The notes beneath the pieces were generated by a model. The model searched no databases and was not told where the DNA came from. It saw only the letters and a list, made by a program, of their open reading frames with translations. A stretch of 64,000 bases of DNA from Actinacidiphila yeochonensis CN732 (GTDB lineage: Bacteria; Actinomycetota; Actinomycetes; Streptomycetales; Streptomycetaceae), in NCBI RefSeq assembly GCF_000745345.1, contig NZ_JQNR01000005.1, positions 2,728,001 to 2,792,000 of the forward strand. Direction: 5' to 3'. The translations under genes were made by a program, and so were the position numbers. Of the stretch, positions 41,733-49,983 are shown piece by piece (the first letter of the stretch is position 1; each line of letters starts with the position of its first letter).

Positions 41733-42658
41733 TGGCCCACGGATTCGGACCCGGCACCATGACGCTGGCGGCGATCGGCTGCGGGACGGGATTCGGTGTC
41801 GGCCTGGTCGTCATCGTCCGCGGGCTCTTGCGACGGGACCCGGACGACCCCGGTGTCGGAGGCCCGGGGCTTGGACACGCTGTGGTGAGGCTGCTGCCGG
41901 CCGGATGGACGTCGCGCAGGATGGTGACCGCCGCGGTTGGGGGGTTGGTCGCAGGAGCGGTGACGTCGTGGCCGGTGGCCGGGATTCTCACCGCGGTCGG
42001 CGTGCTGACCCTGCCGGGGCTGCTGGGTTCGGATCGGGGTGCGGCCCGGCGGACGGAGCGCCTGGAGGCGCTGGCCACCTGGACGGAGATGCTGCGCGAC
42101 ACCTTGGCGGCGGCGGCCGGGCTGGAGCAGGCGGTACTGGCCACGGCGGGCATCGCTCCCGCGGCATTGAAACACGAACTACAGCATGTGGCACGGGCCT
42201 TGAGATCAGGCAGGCCTCTGCCGGGGGTGCTACGGGACTTCGCCCGGAGCGCCGACGATCCGCTGGCCGACGTGGTGGTGGCCGCGCTGGTGATGGCGGC
42301 CGAGCAGCAGACGAGCCACCTGTCGCGGCTGCTGGGTGAGTTGGCGGAGGCGGTACGCGAGCAGGTGGCGATGCGGCAGCGCGTCAGTGCCGGCCGCGCC
42401 AGCGTGAGGACCGGCATCCGCGTCACGGTGATCGTCACCCTGGGGATGGCGGTGGGCCTGGTGGTCCTCAACCGCCCCTACATGGCGCCGTACGACTCAC
42501 TGAGCGGGCAGGCCGTCCTCGCGGTGGTCGGAGCGCTGTTCGCGGCGGGGTTCGTCTGCCTCACGGTCATCGGCCGTCTGGACGAACCCGTCCGGCTCCT
42601 CGGCCCCGCCGCGCAGCAGGAGGAAGCGGTGGCGGCAGGCAAGGGGGACCTGCGGTGA
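41732..42658 (+). CDS. tadB: TadB-like integral membrane pilus assembly protein
   Basis: A 308-residue member of the T2SS F (GspF/TadB) family. It has two hydrophobic segments near the N-terminus and two near the C-terminus (VTVIVTLGMAVGLVVLNRPY, AVLAVVGALFAAGFVCLTVI) around a cytosolic helical domain with RLEALATWTEMLRDTLAAAA and PLADVVVAALVMAAEQQ. The ATG at 41732 follows GGAGGGGAGTG and overlaps the previous stop. With TadC it forms the membrane platform for the ATPase. Confidence 0.85.
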   Translation: MAHGFGPGTMTLAAIGCGTGFGVGLVVIVRGLLRRDPDDPGVGGPGLGHAVVRLLPAGWTSRRMVTAAVGGLVAGAVTSWPVAGILTAVGVLTLPGLLGSDRGAARRTERLEALATWTEMLRDTLAAAAGLEQAVLATAGIAPAALKHELQHVARALRSGRPLPGVLRDFARSADDPLADVVVAALVMAAEQQTSHLSRLLGELAEAVREQVAMRQRVSAGRASVRTGIRVTVIVTLGMAVGLVVLNRPYMAPYDSLSGQAVLAVVGALFAAGFVCLTVIGRLDEPVRLLGPAAQQEEAVAAGKGDLR

Positions 42659-43554
42659 TCGTCATCGTGTTGGGTGCTCTCTTCGGCGGCGGAGCAACGG
42701 TCCTGGTCTACGGCCTGTGCCCCCCTCGGCCCGCTCTGGTTGACGTCCTGGCGGCGCTTGACGCACCCACTCCGCCGCGCCAGCCGCGGATTCCGGATCG
42801 TGACAACGCCGAGTGGGCGACCCGGCTGGGCAGCCGAGCGGTGCCGCTGATCCGGGCACTCGGCTTCCCGACAGCCGCCCTCCGCCTGGACCTGGCTGCG
42901 TGCGGCACGGCCGAGGACGCGCACCTGGCCGGGAAGGCGGTGTGTGCGGCGGCGGGGCTGGTCATGCCCTGGTCGGCCGTCGTGCTGCTGCGTGTGGGCG
43001 CGGGGATCACGCTCGGGTGGACGGTGCCGGTCGGCGGCTGCCTCGCCCTGGCCGTCGTGCTGTTCTTCGCACCCGACCTGAGGCTGCGCAAGCAGGCCCA
43101 GCGGCGGCGCCGCGAGATGCGGCACACCCTCAGCCTCGTTCTGGACCTCACGGTGATCGCTCTGGCCGGCGGCGCGGGGGTCCAGCAAGCCCTCACCCAG
43201 GCGGTCGCCGCTCCTGCGGGCTGGGCCGCCGGAAAACTGCGCCACGCCCTCCACGTAGCGCAGCTCACCCGCACCCCACCCGCCGTTCAGCTGGACAATC
43301 TCGGGCGCACACTCGGCGTTGCCGACCTGACCGAACTGGCTGCGGCGCTGAGCCTGGCCGGGAGCGAGGGCGCCAAGATCCGCGACTCACTTGCCGCGAA
43401 GGCGCGGGCCATGCGCCGGCGCCGGATCGCGGAGGCCGACGAGGCGGCGCAGGCGGCAACGGAGCAGATGTCCCTGCCGGTGGTGGCGCTGTTCGCCGCG
43501 TTCCTGGTGCTGATCGGCTATCCCGCTCTCGACTTCGTCCTGTCCATGAACTGA
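42655..43554 (+). CDS. tadC: TadC-like integral membrane pilus assembly protein
   Basis: A 299-residue GspF-family protein paired with TadB. Hydrophobic segments are seen at the N-terminus (VIVLGALFGGGATVLVYGLC), in the middle (GWTVPVGGCLALAVVLFFAP) and at the C-terminus (LPVVALFAAFLVLIGYPALD). The cytosolic part holds HTLSLVLDLTVIALAGGAGV and LAKARAMRRRRIAEADEAAQ-like helices. The GTG overlaps the TadB stop. It completes the inner-membrane platform. Confidence 0.85.
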   Translation: MIVIVLGALFGGGATVLVYGLCPPRPALVDVLAALDAPTPPRQPRIPDRDNAEWATRLGSRAVPLIRALGFPTAALRLDLAACGTAEDAHLAGKAVCAAAGLVMPWSAVVLLRVGAGITLGWTVPVGGCLALAVVLFFAPDLRLRKQAQRRRREMRHTLSLVLDLTVIALAGGAGVQQALTQAVAAPAGWAAGKLRHALHVAQLTRTPPAVQLDNLGRTLGVADLTELAAALSLAGSEGAKIRDSLAAKARAMRRRRIAEADEAAQAATEQMSLPVVALFAAFLVLIGYPALDFVLSMN

Positions 43555-43591
43555 CCCTGAACCGTACGACCGAAGGAGAAGGTGCTTCCTG

Positions 43592-43786
43592 ATGCTCCGC
43601 TTCGACCACTTGGCCCTTCTGGTCCGCGTCCACCTGGCCGACGTGCGCTCCCGCGCCCGCCAGGACGCGGGGTACACCACCGAGACCATCGTGATCACCG
43701 CCCTGCTGGCGATCCTCGCCATGACCGTGGTCGGCATCATCGTCGCGAAGGTCACGGCCAAGGCGCACGGCATCTCGCTGGGCTGA
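43592..43786 (+). CDS. Flp-like pilin
   Basis: A 64-residue prepilin-like protein: a basic leader, then QDAGYTTETIV leading into a membrane helix (ITALLAILAMTVVGIIVAKV). The Gly-Tyr-Thr-Thr-Glu segment is where a type IV-like prepilin peptidase would cut and the Glu would be residue 5 of the mature form. It is the likely major subunit of the pilus. GGAGAAGG stands before the ATG. No prepilin peptidase gene is seen in the window. Confidence 0.75.
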   Translation: MLRFDHLALLVRVHLADVRSRARQDAGYTTETIVITALLAILAMTVVGIIVAKVTAKAHGISLG

Positions 43787-43789
43787 CCG

Positions 43790-44200
43790 GTGACCGTTCC
43801 CACCACCAGGCCGCGCGACGATCGCGGCGCGGCCACGACGCAGCTCGTACTGGTCGTCCCGCTCGTGCTCCTGCTCACATTGCTGGTGGTGCAGTTCGCT
43901 CTCGCCTGGCACGCCCGCCACATCGCCCAGTACGCCGCACAGCGGGCCCTTGCCGCGGCTCGCGTCGAGGACGGGACGGCGGGCGACGGCCGGGCACAGG
44001 CGTGGCAGAGCATCGACAGCCTCGGTCCCCACATCCTGACCCGCCCGGCCGTGACCGTCGACCGCAACCGCACCGGGACCAGCGTGCGGGTCGAGGGAAC
44101 CGTCATCACCGTGGTGCCCGGCGTGAACCTGCACGTGGCGGGCACGGCCTCCGGCCCCACCGAACGCCTCACCACTACTCCAGGCGGAAACCGACTGTGA
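43790..44200 (+). CDS. TadE-like pseudopilin
   Basis: A 136-residue protein with the TadE start: RDDRGAATTQLVLVVPLVLL, a single helix of 20 or so hydrophobic residues, then an Ala-rich segment AWHARHIAQYAAQRALAAAR. TadE proteins are minor pseudopilins processed like Flp. Only three bases separate it from the pilin gene, and its stop overlaps the next GTG. Confidence 0.8.
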   Translation: MTVPTTRPRDDRGAATTQLVLVVPLVLLLTLLVVQFALAWHARHIAQYAAQRALAAARVEDGTAGDGRAQAWQSIDSLGPHILTRPAVTVDRNRTGTSVRVEGTVITVVPGVNLHVAGTASGPTERLTTTPGGNRL

Positions 44201-44643
44201 CCGCACGCTCCTCCGCACAGCCGCCTGTCGCCGGACCCAGCAACGAGCGGGGCTCGGCCACGGTCGAAGTCGTGGTGCTCACGCCGCTCCTCGTCCTCCT
44301 CCTGCTGTTCGTGGTCGCCCTCGGGCGGCTCGCCGACGCCCGCCTGCTGGTTGCCGACGCCGCTCATCAGGCCGCCCGCGCCGCGTCGCTGGCCCGCACC
44401 GAACAGGGCGCCCGCGCGCAGGCCCAGCGCGCCGCGGCCCAGGCCATCAAGGACGGCGGAGCGGCGTGCGGCAGGCCCCAGGTCAGCGTGACCACTGACC
44501 ACCTGGACCCAGGCTCGACGGTGCGGGTGCGGATCAACTGCACCGCCGAACTGGGAGACCTCACCCGTACGGCGATGCCCGGCCACGTCGTCCTGGCCGA
44601 CACGGCCTACTCGGTCGTCGACTCCTACCGGAGCAGCTCATGA
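44197..44643 (+). CDS. TadE/TadF-like pseudopilin
   Basis: A 148-residue protein with a second TadE-type N-terminus (NERGSATVEVVVLTPLLVLL, then FVVALGRLADARLLV) and a small exported domain with two Cys (GAACGRPQ and RINCTAEL) that could form a disulphide. The GTG overlaps the previous stop and its own stop overlaps the next ATG. This is the second of three minor pseudopilin-like genes in the operon. Confidence 0.78.
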   Translation: MTARSSAQPPVAGPSNERGSATVEVVVLTPLLVLLLLFVVALGRLADARLLVADAAHQAARAASLARTEQGARAQAQRAAAQAIKDGGAACGRPQVSVTTDHLDPGSTVRVRINCTAELGDLTRTAMPGHVVLADTAYSVVDSYRSSS

Positions 44644-45125
44644 ACCCTCCCGCGAGCGCCCACACGGGGTTCACCGCCGGCATCCGGGCCCGCTGCGGTG
44701 ACGGCGGACAGGCGACAGCATTCTTCGTGGGGGTCTTTCTCGCTCTGTGGCTGTTCGCGGGGATCGTTCTGGACGGCGGCCTCACCCTGGCCGGCAAAAC
44801 CCGGGCTATGGACGTCGCGCAGGAAGCAGCCCGCACTGGAGCCGAGCAAGTGGACCTCGCCCGCCTGCGGCGCGGCGGCGACGTCCGCTTGCTGAAGCAA
44901 CAGGCGGCCGAAGCAGCCCGCAGGTACGTCGCCTCCACCGGAGACAGCGGCACAGCGTCCGTCGCAGGCGATGCGGTGACCGTCCAGGTCACCCACCGAC
45001 AGCGGATGCAGATCCTGCAGCTCGTCGGCGTGCGAGCGTTGACCGTGCACGCCACGGCGACCGCCCACGCCGAGCGCGCACCCGCATCCCTCGCCTCCTC
45101 GCCCGGCGGAGGAGGAGAACGGTGA
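44640..45125 (+). CDS. TadG-like pilus-associated protein
   Basis: A 161-residue protein with the short start GDGGQATAFFVGVFLALWLF followed by AGIVLDGGLTLAGKTRAMDV, typical of the N-terminus of TadG-type Flp proteins (one helix and a following Ala-rich part), then a short exported beta domain. The long VWA-like part of full TadG is missing, so this is the short actinomycete form. ATGA and GTGA overlaps join it to its neighbours. Confidence 0.7.
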   Translation: MNPPASAHTGFTAGIRARCGDGGQATAFFVGVFLALWLFAGIVLDGGLTLAGKTRAMDVAQEAARTGAEQVDLARLRRGGDVRLLKQQAAEAARRYVASTGDSGTASVAGDAVTVQVTHRQRMQILQLVGVRALTVHATATAHAERAPASLASSPGGGGER

Positions 45126-47914
45126 CGACCAGCCGTACGCGGACACGTCAGCGCCTGTCCGCTGCCACCACCGCACTCGCCGCCCTGGCACTGACCCTGG
45201 CGCTGCTGGTCGGCCTGCCGTGGGTCCTGTGGCAGGCGGCCGGCGTTCCCTGGCCGGACCGTGTTTCGTCGCTCAGTGAACTGGCCGTGCGGCTCACTCA
45301 GCCGATGAGCGACCCCTTGCTGATCGAACTGCTCGCCCTGGTGGGATGGGTGTGCTGGGCCGCCTTCGCCTGCACCGTCATCCGCGAAATCACCTGGTAC
45401 GCCACCCACGTTCCCCAACTGGTCCGAGACCGAGGAGCCCACGACCTCCACCTGGCGTCCACGACGCTCAAGGGGTCCTTGGCCGCGCTGTGCATCGGAA
45501 CCCTGATCGTCGCCCTGCTGGCGCTGTGGCGCCCGCAGAACGCCGGCGCCCAGCCGTTCGCTCCGATCCAGGAGTCGGGATCGCACCCCACGGTGACCGC
45601 GCCCTTCACACCGTCACCCGCAGGCGCACGCCTGAGCACGACACCGCACCCTGCAACCGCCGCGGGGGGAGTGACCCGCGGCTCTCTCCCGGAGTACACG
45701 GTGCGAGATGGCGACACGCTGTGGGACATCGCCCGGCAACACCTCGGCGACGGGCTCAAGTGGCCCCGCATCTACGCCCTTAACAAGGATCGCGTCCAAG
45801 ACGACGGCACGTGCCTCACCGATCCCGAACTGATCAGACCAGGCTGGCGGCTGGCCATCCCCGCCACCCACAGCACACCCACACCCTCTTCACCCCTTCA
45901 CGACCACGCACATACCCAGCCCGCCCCCGAGACGACTCCAGCACCCATCTCCACCTCGCCGGCCCAGCAAGCGCCCACGAAGGACACACGCGACGGCCAC
46001 CCGGCCCGCACTGGACCCGCCGACCCTGCCCCCAGTCGTTCCGGGCCACACGACATGGGGGCGACCCAACGCCCCGCCCCCGCGACGATCGGCCTCGGCC
46101 AGGCGGGCCTGATCGGCGTCACCCTGGCAGCCGGCCTGCTCGCGGCGCGCCGCTACTGGCACTGGCACCAACGCCGACTCCACGACCCGGAGACGGACAC
46201 CGACATCCCGGCACTGAGCCCGCTGGTGGAAAAGGCCGCCCAAGCCGCACACGCCGCCACGCAGCACCGAACCCCACCCGACCCCGAGGACCTGGTCGTC
46301 CGACGCACCCCACCCCGTCCGCCACTCCCCGTTCACACCGTGAGCATCGGAGTGCGCGACAACACCGAGGTGCCACTCGACGAACTTGCCACTTCCAACG
46401 GCTGCGCGTGGACCGGCCCCGGCGCCGAGGGAGCCGCTCGCGCTCTGCTCGTGGGCATCCTCACCGCTGCTGAACGCCAACGTCCCGGGCGACCGAGGGT
46501 CACGGCCATCGTTCCCGAAGACCTGGCCGACGCTCTGTTGCCTGGGCTGCCCCCACAGTTCTCCGCCCTCACCCAATGCGCCGACACAACCGAAGCCATC
46601 CAGGCAGCCGAGCTGCACCTGCTCGCCCGAGCGCGGGCCCGGCACGAGCACGAGCACGACGCCATGAACCCGTCCCCGGGCCCGAACGAACAACACCCCA
46701 CCCGGGCAGCGGACCTCGGCACGCTCCTCCTGCTGACCGCACCCCAGTCCGTCCACGCCGGCCAACTCCTCGCCCTCGCCTCCCGCAGCGACCCCGACGC
46801 CGTGATCGTCCTCACCCTGAAGACAGCCCTACCCGGCGCGGAACGCTGGCACATCGCCCCGGACGGGGCCACCACCCGCCCAGCCCGACCTGCCCACCCC
46901 GTAACGCCCCTACGACTGTTCCACCTCACACCCGACGCCGGACACGAGATGACCGATGTCCTGCTCACTGCCCACGGACGACGGCCGCATCTGCGCGTCC
47001 TCCCCATCCCCAGCCCGGCGCCGTCCCCGACCCCTCGACGACCGCAGTCCCAGCCCGAGCCGACGCCAGACGACGAAGCCCCCGACAGCTCCGACCCACC
47101 CCTTGCGCCTGAGCCGCCAGCGCCTGCCCGCGGCAAGCCGGTGCGCCTCCACATCTTCGGGCCGATCACCCTCTACGCCCGCGGCAACCCTGACCCCATC
47201 GGAACCCAACTACGGCCCGAGGTCCACGAATTCCTCGCCCTCCTCGCCGCCCACCCCGCTGGGCTGCTGGCCTCCGACATCGCCGAAAAGCTCCACCTCG
47301 ATCCCGCAAGCGATCAGAACGCCCTGAAAAACCTCCGCCGCGCGGTACGTCGAGCACTGCGCGCCGCCACCGGAATCACCGCGCAGGAATTCATCCTCCG
47401 CCAGGGAGAATTCCACAAGCTCCACCCCGACCTCGTGGAAACCGACCTCGCTGAATTCACCGCCGCGCTGAATCGAGAATTCCATCCCGCAAACGCCACG
47501 TCACACAGCAACTCCCTGGCTGCCGTACAAGAGGCCCTGGACCACTACCGCGGCCCTTTCGCCCAAGGAAGCGACTACCTCTGGGCGGACGCCGTCAGGG
47601 AACACCTCGCCGTGAAGGCCACCGACGCTGCCCTACGCCTGGCGCGCGCCGCCGAACGCCCCGACGCGGCATCAGAGCACAGGGAAGCCGTCCTGGCGCT
47701 GCTCGAACACCTCGGCGCGGTGCACCCCGACCACGAACGGCTTGCGCAGCACACCATCCGCCTCTGCCAGGCCGCCGGCCGCCACGACGCCGCCCGCCAC
47801 GCGTACACCCGCCTCGAACGCCACCTCGCCGACCTGGGCCTCGAACCCGAACTGCCCACCAAAGCCCTCATCGCCTCACGAACCGCCGCACCTCGCACTA
47901 CCAGCACCAGGTGA
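45122..47914 (+). CDS. Membrane LysM-BTAD protein, regulator at the end of the Tad operon
   Basis: A 930-residue protein. The N-terminal 150 residues have three hydrophobic segments (ALAALALTLALLVGLPWVLW; ELLALVGWVCWAAFACTVI; LAALCIGTLIVALLALW). A LysM domain follows at about 192-245 (YTVRDGDTLWDIARQHLGDG, PELIRPGWRLAIP), then a Pro-rich linker and another helix (IGLGQAGLIGVTLAAGLLAA). The C-terminal 260 residues form a SARP-like winged-helix (RLHIFGPITLYARG, LLASDIAEKLHLDPAS) plus BTAD helical domain. It could sense the wall and signal to gene control. The GTG follows GGAGGAGGAGAACG and overlaps the previous stop. The frame is open upstream, but that part is a shadow of the TadG-like gene. 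Confidence 0.82.
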   Translation: MTTSRTRTRQRLSAATTALAALALTLALLVGLPWVLWQAAGVPWPDRVSSLSELAVRLTQPMSDPLLIELLALVGWVCWAAFACTVIREITWYATHVPQLVRDRGAHDLHLASTTLKGSLAALCIGTLIVALLALWRPQNAGAQPFAPIQESGSHPTVTAPFTPSPAGARLSTTPHPATAAGGVTRGSLPEYTVRDGDTLWDIARQHLGDGLKWPRIYALNKDRVQDDGTCLTDPELIRPGWRLAIPATHSTPTPSSPLHDHAHTQPAPETTPAPISTSPAQQAPTKDTRDGHPARTGPADPAPSRSGPHDMGATQRPAPATIGLGQAGLIGVTLAAGLLAARRYWHWHQRRLHDPETDTDIPALSPLVEKAAQAAHAATQHRTPPDPEDLVVRRTPPRPPLPVHTVSIGVRDNTEVPLDELATSNGCAWTGPGAEGAARALLVGILTAAERQRPGRPRVTAIVPEDLADALLPGLPPQFSALTQCADTTEAIQAAELHLLARARARHEHEHDAMNPSPGPNEQHPTRAADLGTLLLLTAPQSVHAGQLLALASRSDPDAVIVLTLKTALPGAERWHIAPDGATTRPARPAHPVTPLRLFHLTPDAGHEMTDVLLTAHGRRPHLRVLPIPSPAPSPTPRRPQSQPEPTPDDEAPDSSDPPLAPEPPAPARGKPVRLHIFGPITLYARGNPDPIGTQLRPEVHEFLALLAAHPAGLLASDIAEKLHLDPASDQNALKNLRRAVRRALRAATGITAQEFILRQGEFHKLHPDLVETDLAEFTAALNREFHPANATSHSNSLAAVQEALDHYRGPFAQGSDYLWADAVREHLAVKATDAALRLARAAERPDAASEHREAVLALLEHLGAVHPDHERLAQHTIRLCQAAGRHDAARHAYTRLERHLADLGLEPELPTKALIASRTAAPRTTSTR

Positions 47915-47931
47915 GCAAAGACGCTGCTCAC
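47911..47931 (+). terminator. Hairpin at the end of the Tad operon
   Basis: GTGAGCA pairs with TGCTCAC across a 7-base loop and includes the stop codon of the LysM-BTAD gene. It is short and lacks a T tract, but its place at the end of the operon supports a role in termination. Confidence 0.45.
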
Positions 47932-48684
47932 GTCACGTGAGAGCCACGCTGAAGACGTCCGAGGACCGATTGGCGTCCGCCCCGTCGAATGCGGCGTCGC
48001 TCCTGGCGTCGATCGCGGGTACGGGCTTGGAAACGACCCCCTCAGTCTCCCCAAAGGCCCAGGTCAGCCCCTATACGAGCCACCTGTGGGCGAGGGCGAC
48101 TGTATATCGGTGCAGCAGAACATCCCGATCTACTGAAGGCCGGCGCCGGTCGGCCCTGCGGAACCTCTCGTACGGCCGATCCGTCACTTCCATTTTCATC
48201 CTTTTCCCAATATCCATAAGGACTCCCGAGGCAGTCCTGCCTGTCCGCGTCCCGGTCGGCGACGACCTCCCGTGCCTCGGCCGGCCCGGCCTCGGCAAGG
48301 CGCGCCGGCGCCCAGGCGAGGGCGAAGGTGGCGCCGTGCCGCAGGTGGAGTGCCGGACGGCGCACGGCGCACGGGGCACGGCGCGCCGTGGCGCGGCCCC
48401 ATCTGGCCCTGGGAATCGGTCGTCCGGGCCGCCGTCCACGACGCCTTGCGTCGTGGACGGCGCATTCCGTCGGAATTCCGGTCGTGAATTCGCGAGAACT
48501 CCAGCAATTCCCAGCCGGATTCAACTTCACTCGTGGCGCAGGTCGAGCTATATTTGAATTGTTCCCGGAAGGCGGGGGAAGTGAATTCCCGCGAAGGGCC
48601 TACCCGAAATGAAATGACGGGTGGAGTGCGTCTAAAAGGCGCCTGAATTCAAGAAAGCCCGATCAGTCACTGAAAGGACAGCTG
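47932..48684. other. Intergenic region between the Tad operon and the MoxR gene
   Basis: About 750 bp without a supported gene. It includes short GGCGCACGGC-type repeats near 48355-48395, a 14-bp perfect hairpin at 48430-48462, and an AT-richer stretch near 48550-48660 that probably carries the promoter of the MoxR operon. A minus-strand frame at 48042-48530 has no ribosome site or family pattern. Confidence 0.5.
48430..48462. terminator. 14-bp perfect hairpin
   Basis: CGCCGTCCACGACG pairs with CGTCGTGGACGGCG across the loop CCTTG. It lies alone in a long intergenic region upstream of the MoxR gene and is followed by CATTCCG. It may be a terminator for read-through from the Tad operon or a regulatory structure. 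Confidence 0.5.
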
Positions 48685-49923
48685 ATGACCAGTACCGCCG
48701 TGCCCGCATCCCTGCCCACCGCCCCGACCGTGCCCGCCACGGTTGCGCCCCCGCCCGTGCCCGCCGTGCCGCTTCCGGCCGCCCCGGCTGCAGTGTCACC
48801 GCCAACCATGGGCGGGAAGGCTCGGCCGGGCCAGTTGCGGGCGCGGGTCGCGCAGGTTCTGGCCGCGAAGCCGACGGAACAGTTCACCGTGACCGACCTG
48901 GCCAGGAGGCTGGGGCACTCCGGCGGGGCCGTCGGGAACGCCTGCGAGACCCTGGTGGCCCGGGGGGAGGCCGAACTGGCGGTGACCACGCCCCGCACGT
49001 ACCGCGCGACCGCTGCCACGGCGGCCGCCGCGCAAGGCGCACCTCCCACCCCGAGCCCTCAACCGGCACCTGCGGCGCCCCGCCCGCCCGCCCCTCAGGG
49101 GCCCTCGCCTGCGCCCCAGACCGGGCGGCCCGTGGCGGTAGTACGGCCGAACGGGCAGAGGTATCACCCCAGGGCGCTTGCGAACCTGCCGGACGTGGAA
49201 GCACTACGCCGGTTGCGCGAGGCGCAGGTCGCGGTGCTGTTGTACGGCCCGCCCGGCACGGGCAAGACGTCCCTGATCGAGGCGGCGTTCCCCGATCTGA
49301 TCACGGTCGCGGGTGACGGTGACACCACGGTGGGCGACCTCGTAGGGGAGTACACCCAAGACGAGAACGGCGGTTACACCTTCGTCTACGGCCCGTTGGT
49401 CACCGCCATGCAGGAGGGCCGCGCCCTCCTCCTGGACGACGCGACGCTCATCTCCCCGAAAGTGCTGGCCGCCCTGTATCCGGCGATGGACGGCCGCAGG
49501 CAGATCCAGGTGAAGGCGCACAAGGGCGAGACGGTCACCGCCGCAGACGGCTTCTACGTCATCGCCGGTCACAATCCCGGTGTGCACGGCGCTGTCCTGA
49601 CCGAAGCCCTCGCCTCGCGGTTCAGCGTGCAGGTTCAAGTGGGATCCGACTACGACCTCGCGGCCTCGCTGAAGATCAACCGCACGGCGGTACGGATCGC
49701 CCGCCACCTGGCGACGGCCCAGTCCGCAGGCGAGGTCGGTTGGGCCCCGCAGCTACGCGAACTGATCGCGTTTCAGAAAGTCTCCGATGTCCTCGGGGTC
49801 GATGCCGCCTTTTCCAACCTGATCGGGATCGCGCCGCTGGAAGACCGGGACACCGTGGCCGAGATCGTCCAGAAGGCCCTCGGCCGCCCCGTCACTGCGC
49901 TGGCTCTGGGACGCCAACTCTGA
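48685..49923 (+). CDS. MoxR-type AAA+ ATPase with N-terminal winged helix
   Basis: A 412-residue protein. A Pro/Ala-rich start is followed by a winged-helix domain at about 48-108 (FTVTDLARRLGHSGGAVGNA, then TPRTYRAT). A second Pro-rich linker leads to a MoxR/CbbQ AAA+ module with Walker A YGPPGTGKTS (187-196), Walker B ALLLDDATL (Asp-Asp in place of Asp-Glu, 247-255), FYVIAGHNPG as sensor 1 and SRF as the arginine finger region. MoxR ATPases usually remodel a VWA partner, and the next gene encodes one. The same winged-helix sequence recurs in the protein at 58278-59072. GAAAGGACAGCTG precedes the ATG. Confidence 0.85.
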   Translation: MTSTAVPASLPTAPTVPATVAPPPVPAVPLPAAPAAVSPPTMGGKARPGQLRARVAQVLAAKPTEQFTVTDLARRLGHSGGAVGNACETLVARGEAELAVTTPRTYRATAATAAAAQGAPPTPSPQPAPAAPRPPAPQGPSPAPQTGRPVAVVRPNGQRYHPRALANLPDVEALRRLREAQVAVLLYGPPGTGKTSLIEAAFPDLITVAGDGDTTVGDLVGEYTQDENGGYTFVYGPLVTAMQEGRALLLDDATLISPKVLAALYPAMDGRRQIQVKAHKGETVTAADGFYVIAGHNPGVHGAVLTEALASRFSVQVQVGSDYDLAASLKINRTAVRIARHLATAQSAGEVGWAPQLRELIAFQKVSDVLGVDAAFSNLIGIAPLEDRDTVAEIVQKALGRPVTALALGRQL

Positions 49924-49926
49924 CCA

Positions 49927-49948
49927 GGCGGCCCCGCGCGGGGCCGCC
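49927..49948 (+). terminator. GC-rich hairpin between the MoxR and VWA genes
   Basis: GGCGGCCCC pairs with GGGGCCGCC around GCGC, just after the MoxR stop. It may reduce read-through or stabilise the mRNA, setting a lower level of the VWA partner. Confidence 0.5.
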
Positions 49949-49983
49949 ATTCCACCGCGAAATCCGAAAGGGCTCGATCCGCC

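Noticed and set aside
48042..48530. A minus-strand 162-residue frame upstream of the MoxR gene
   Set aside because: It spans a perfect hairpin and simple repeats and has no ribosome site or family likeness.
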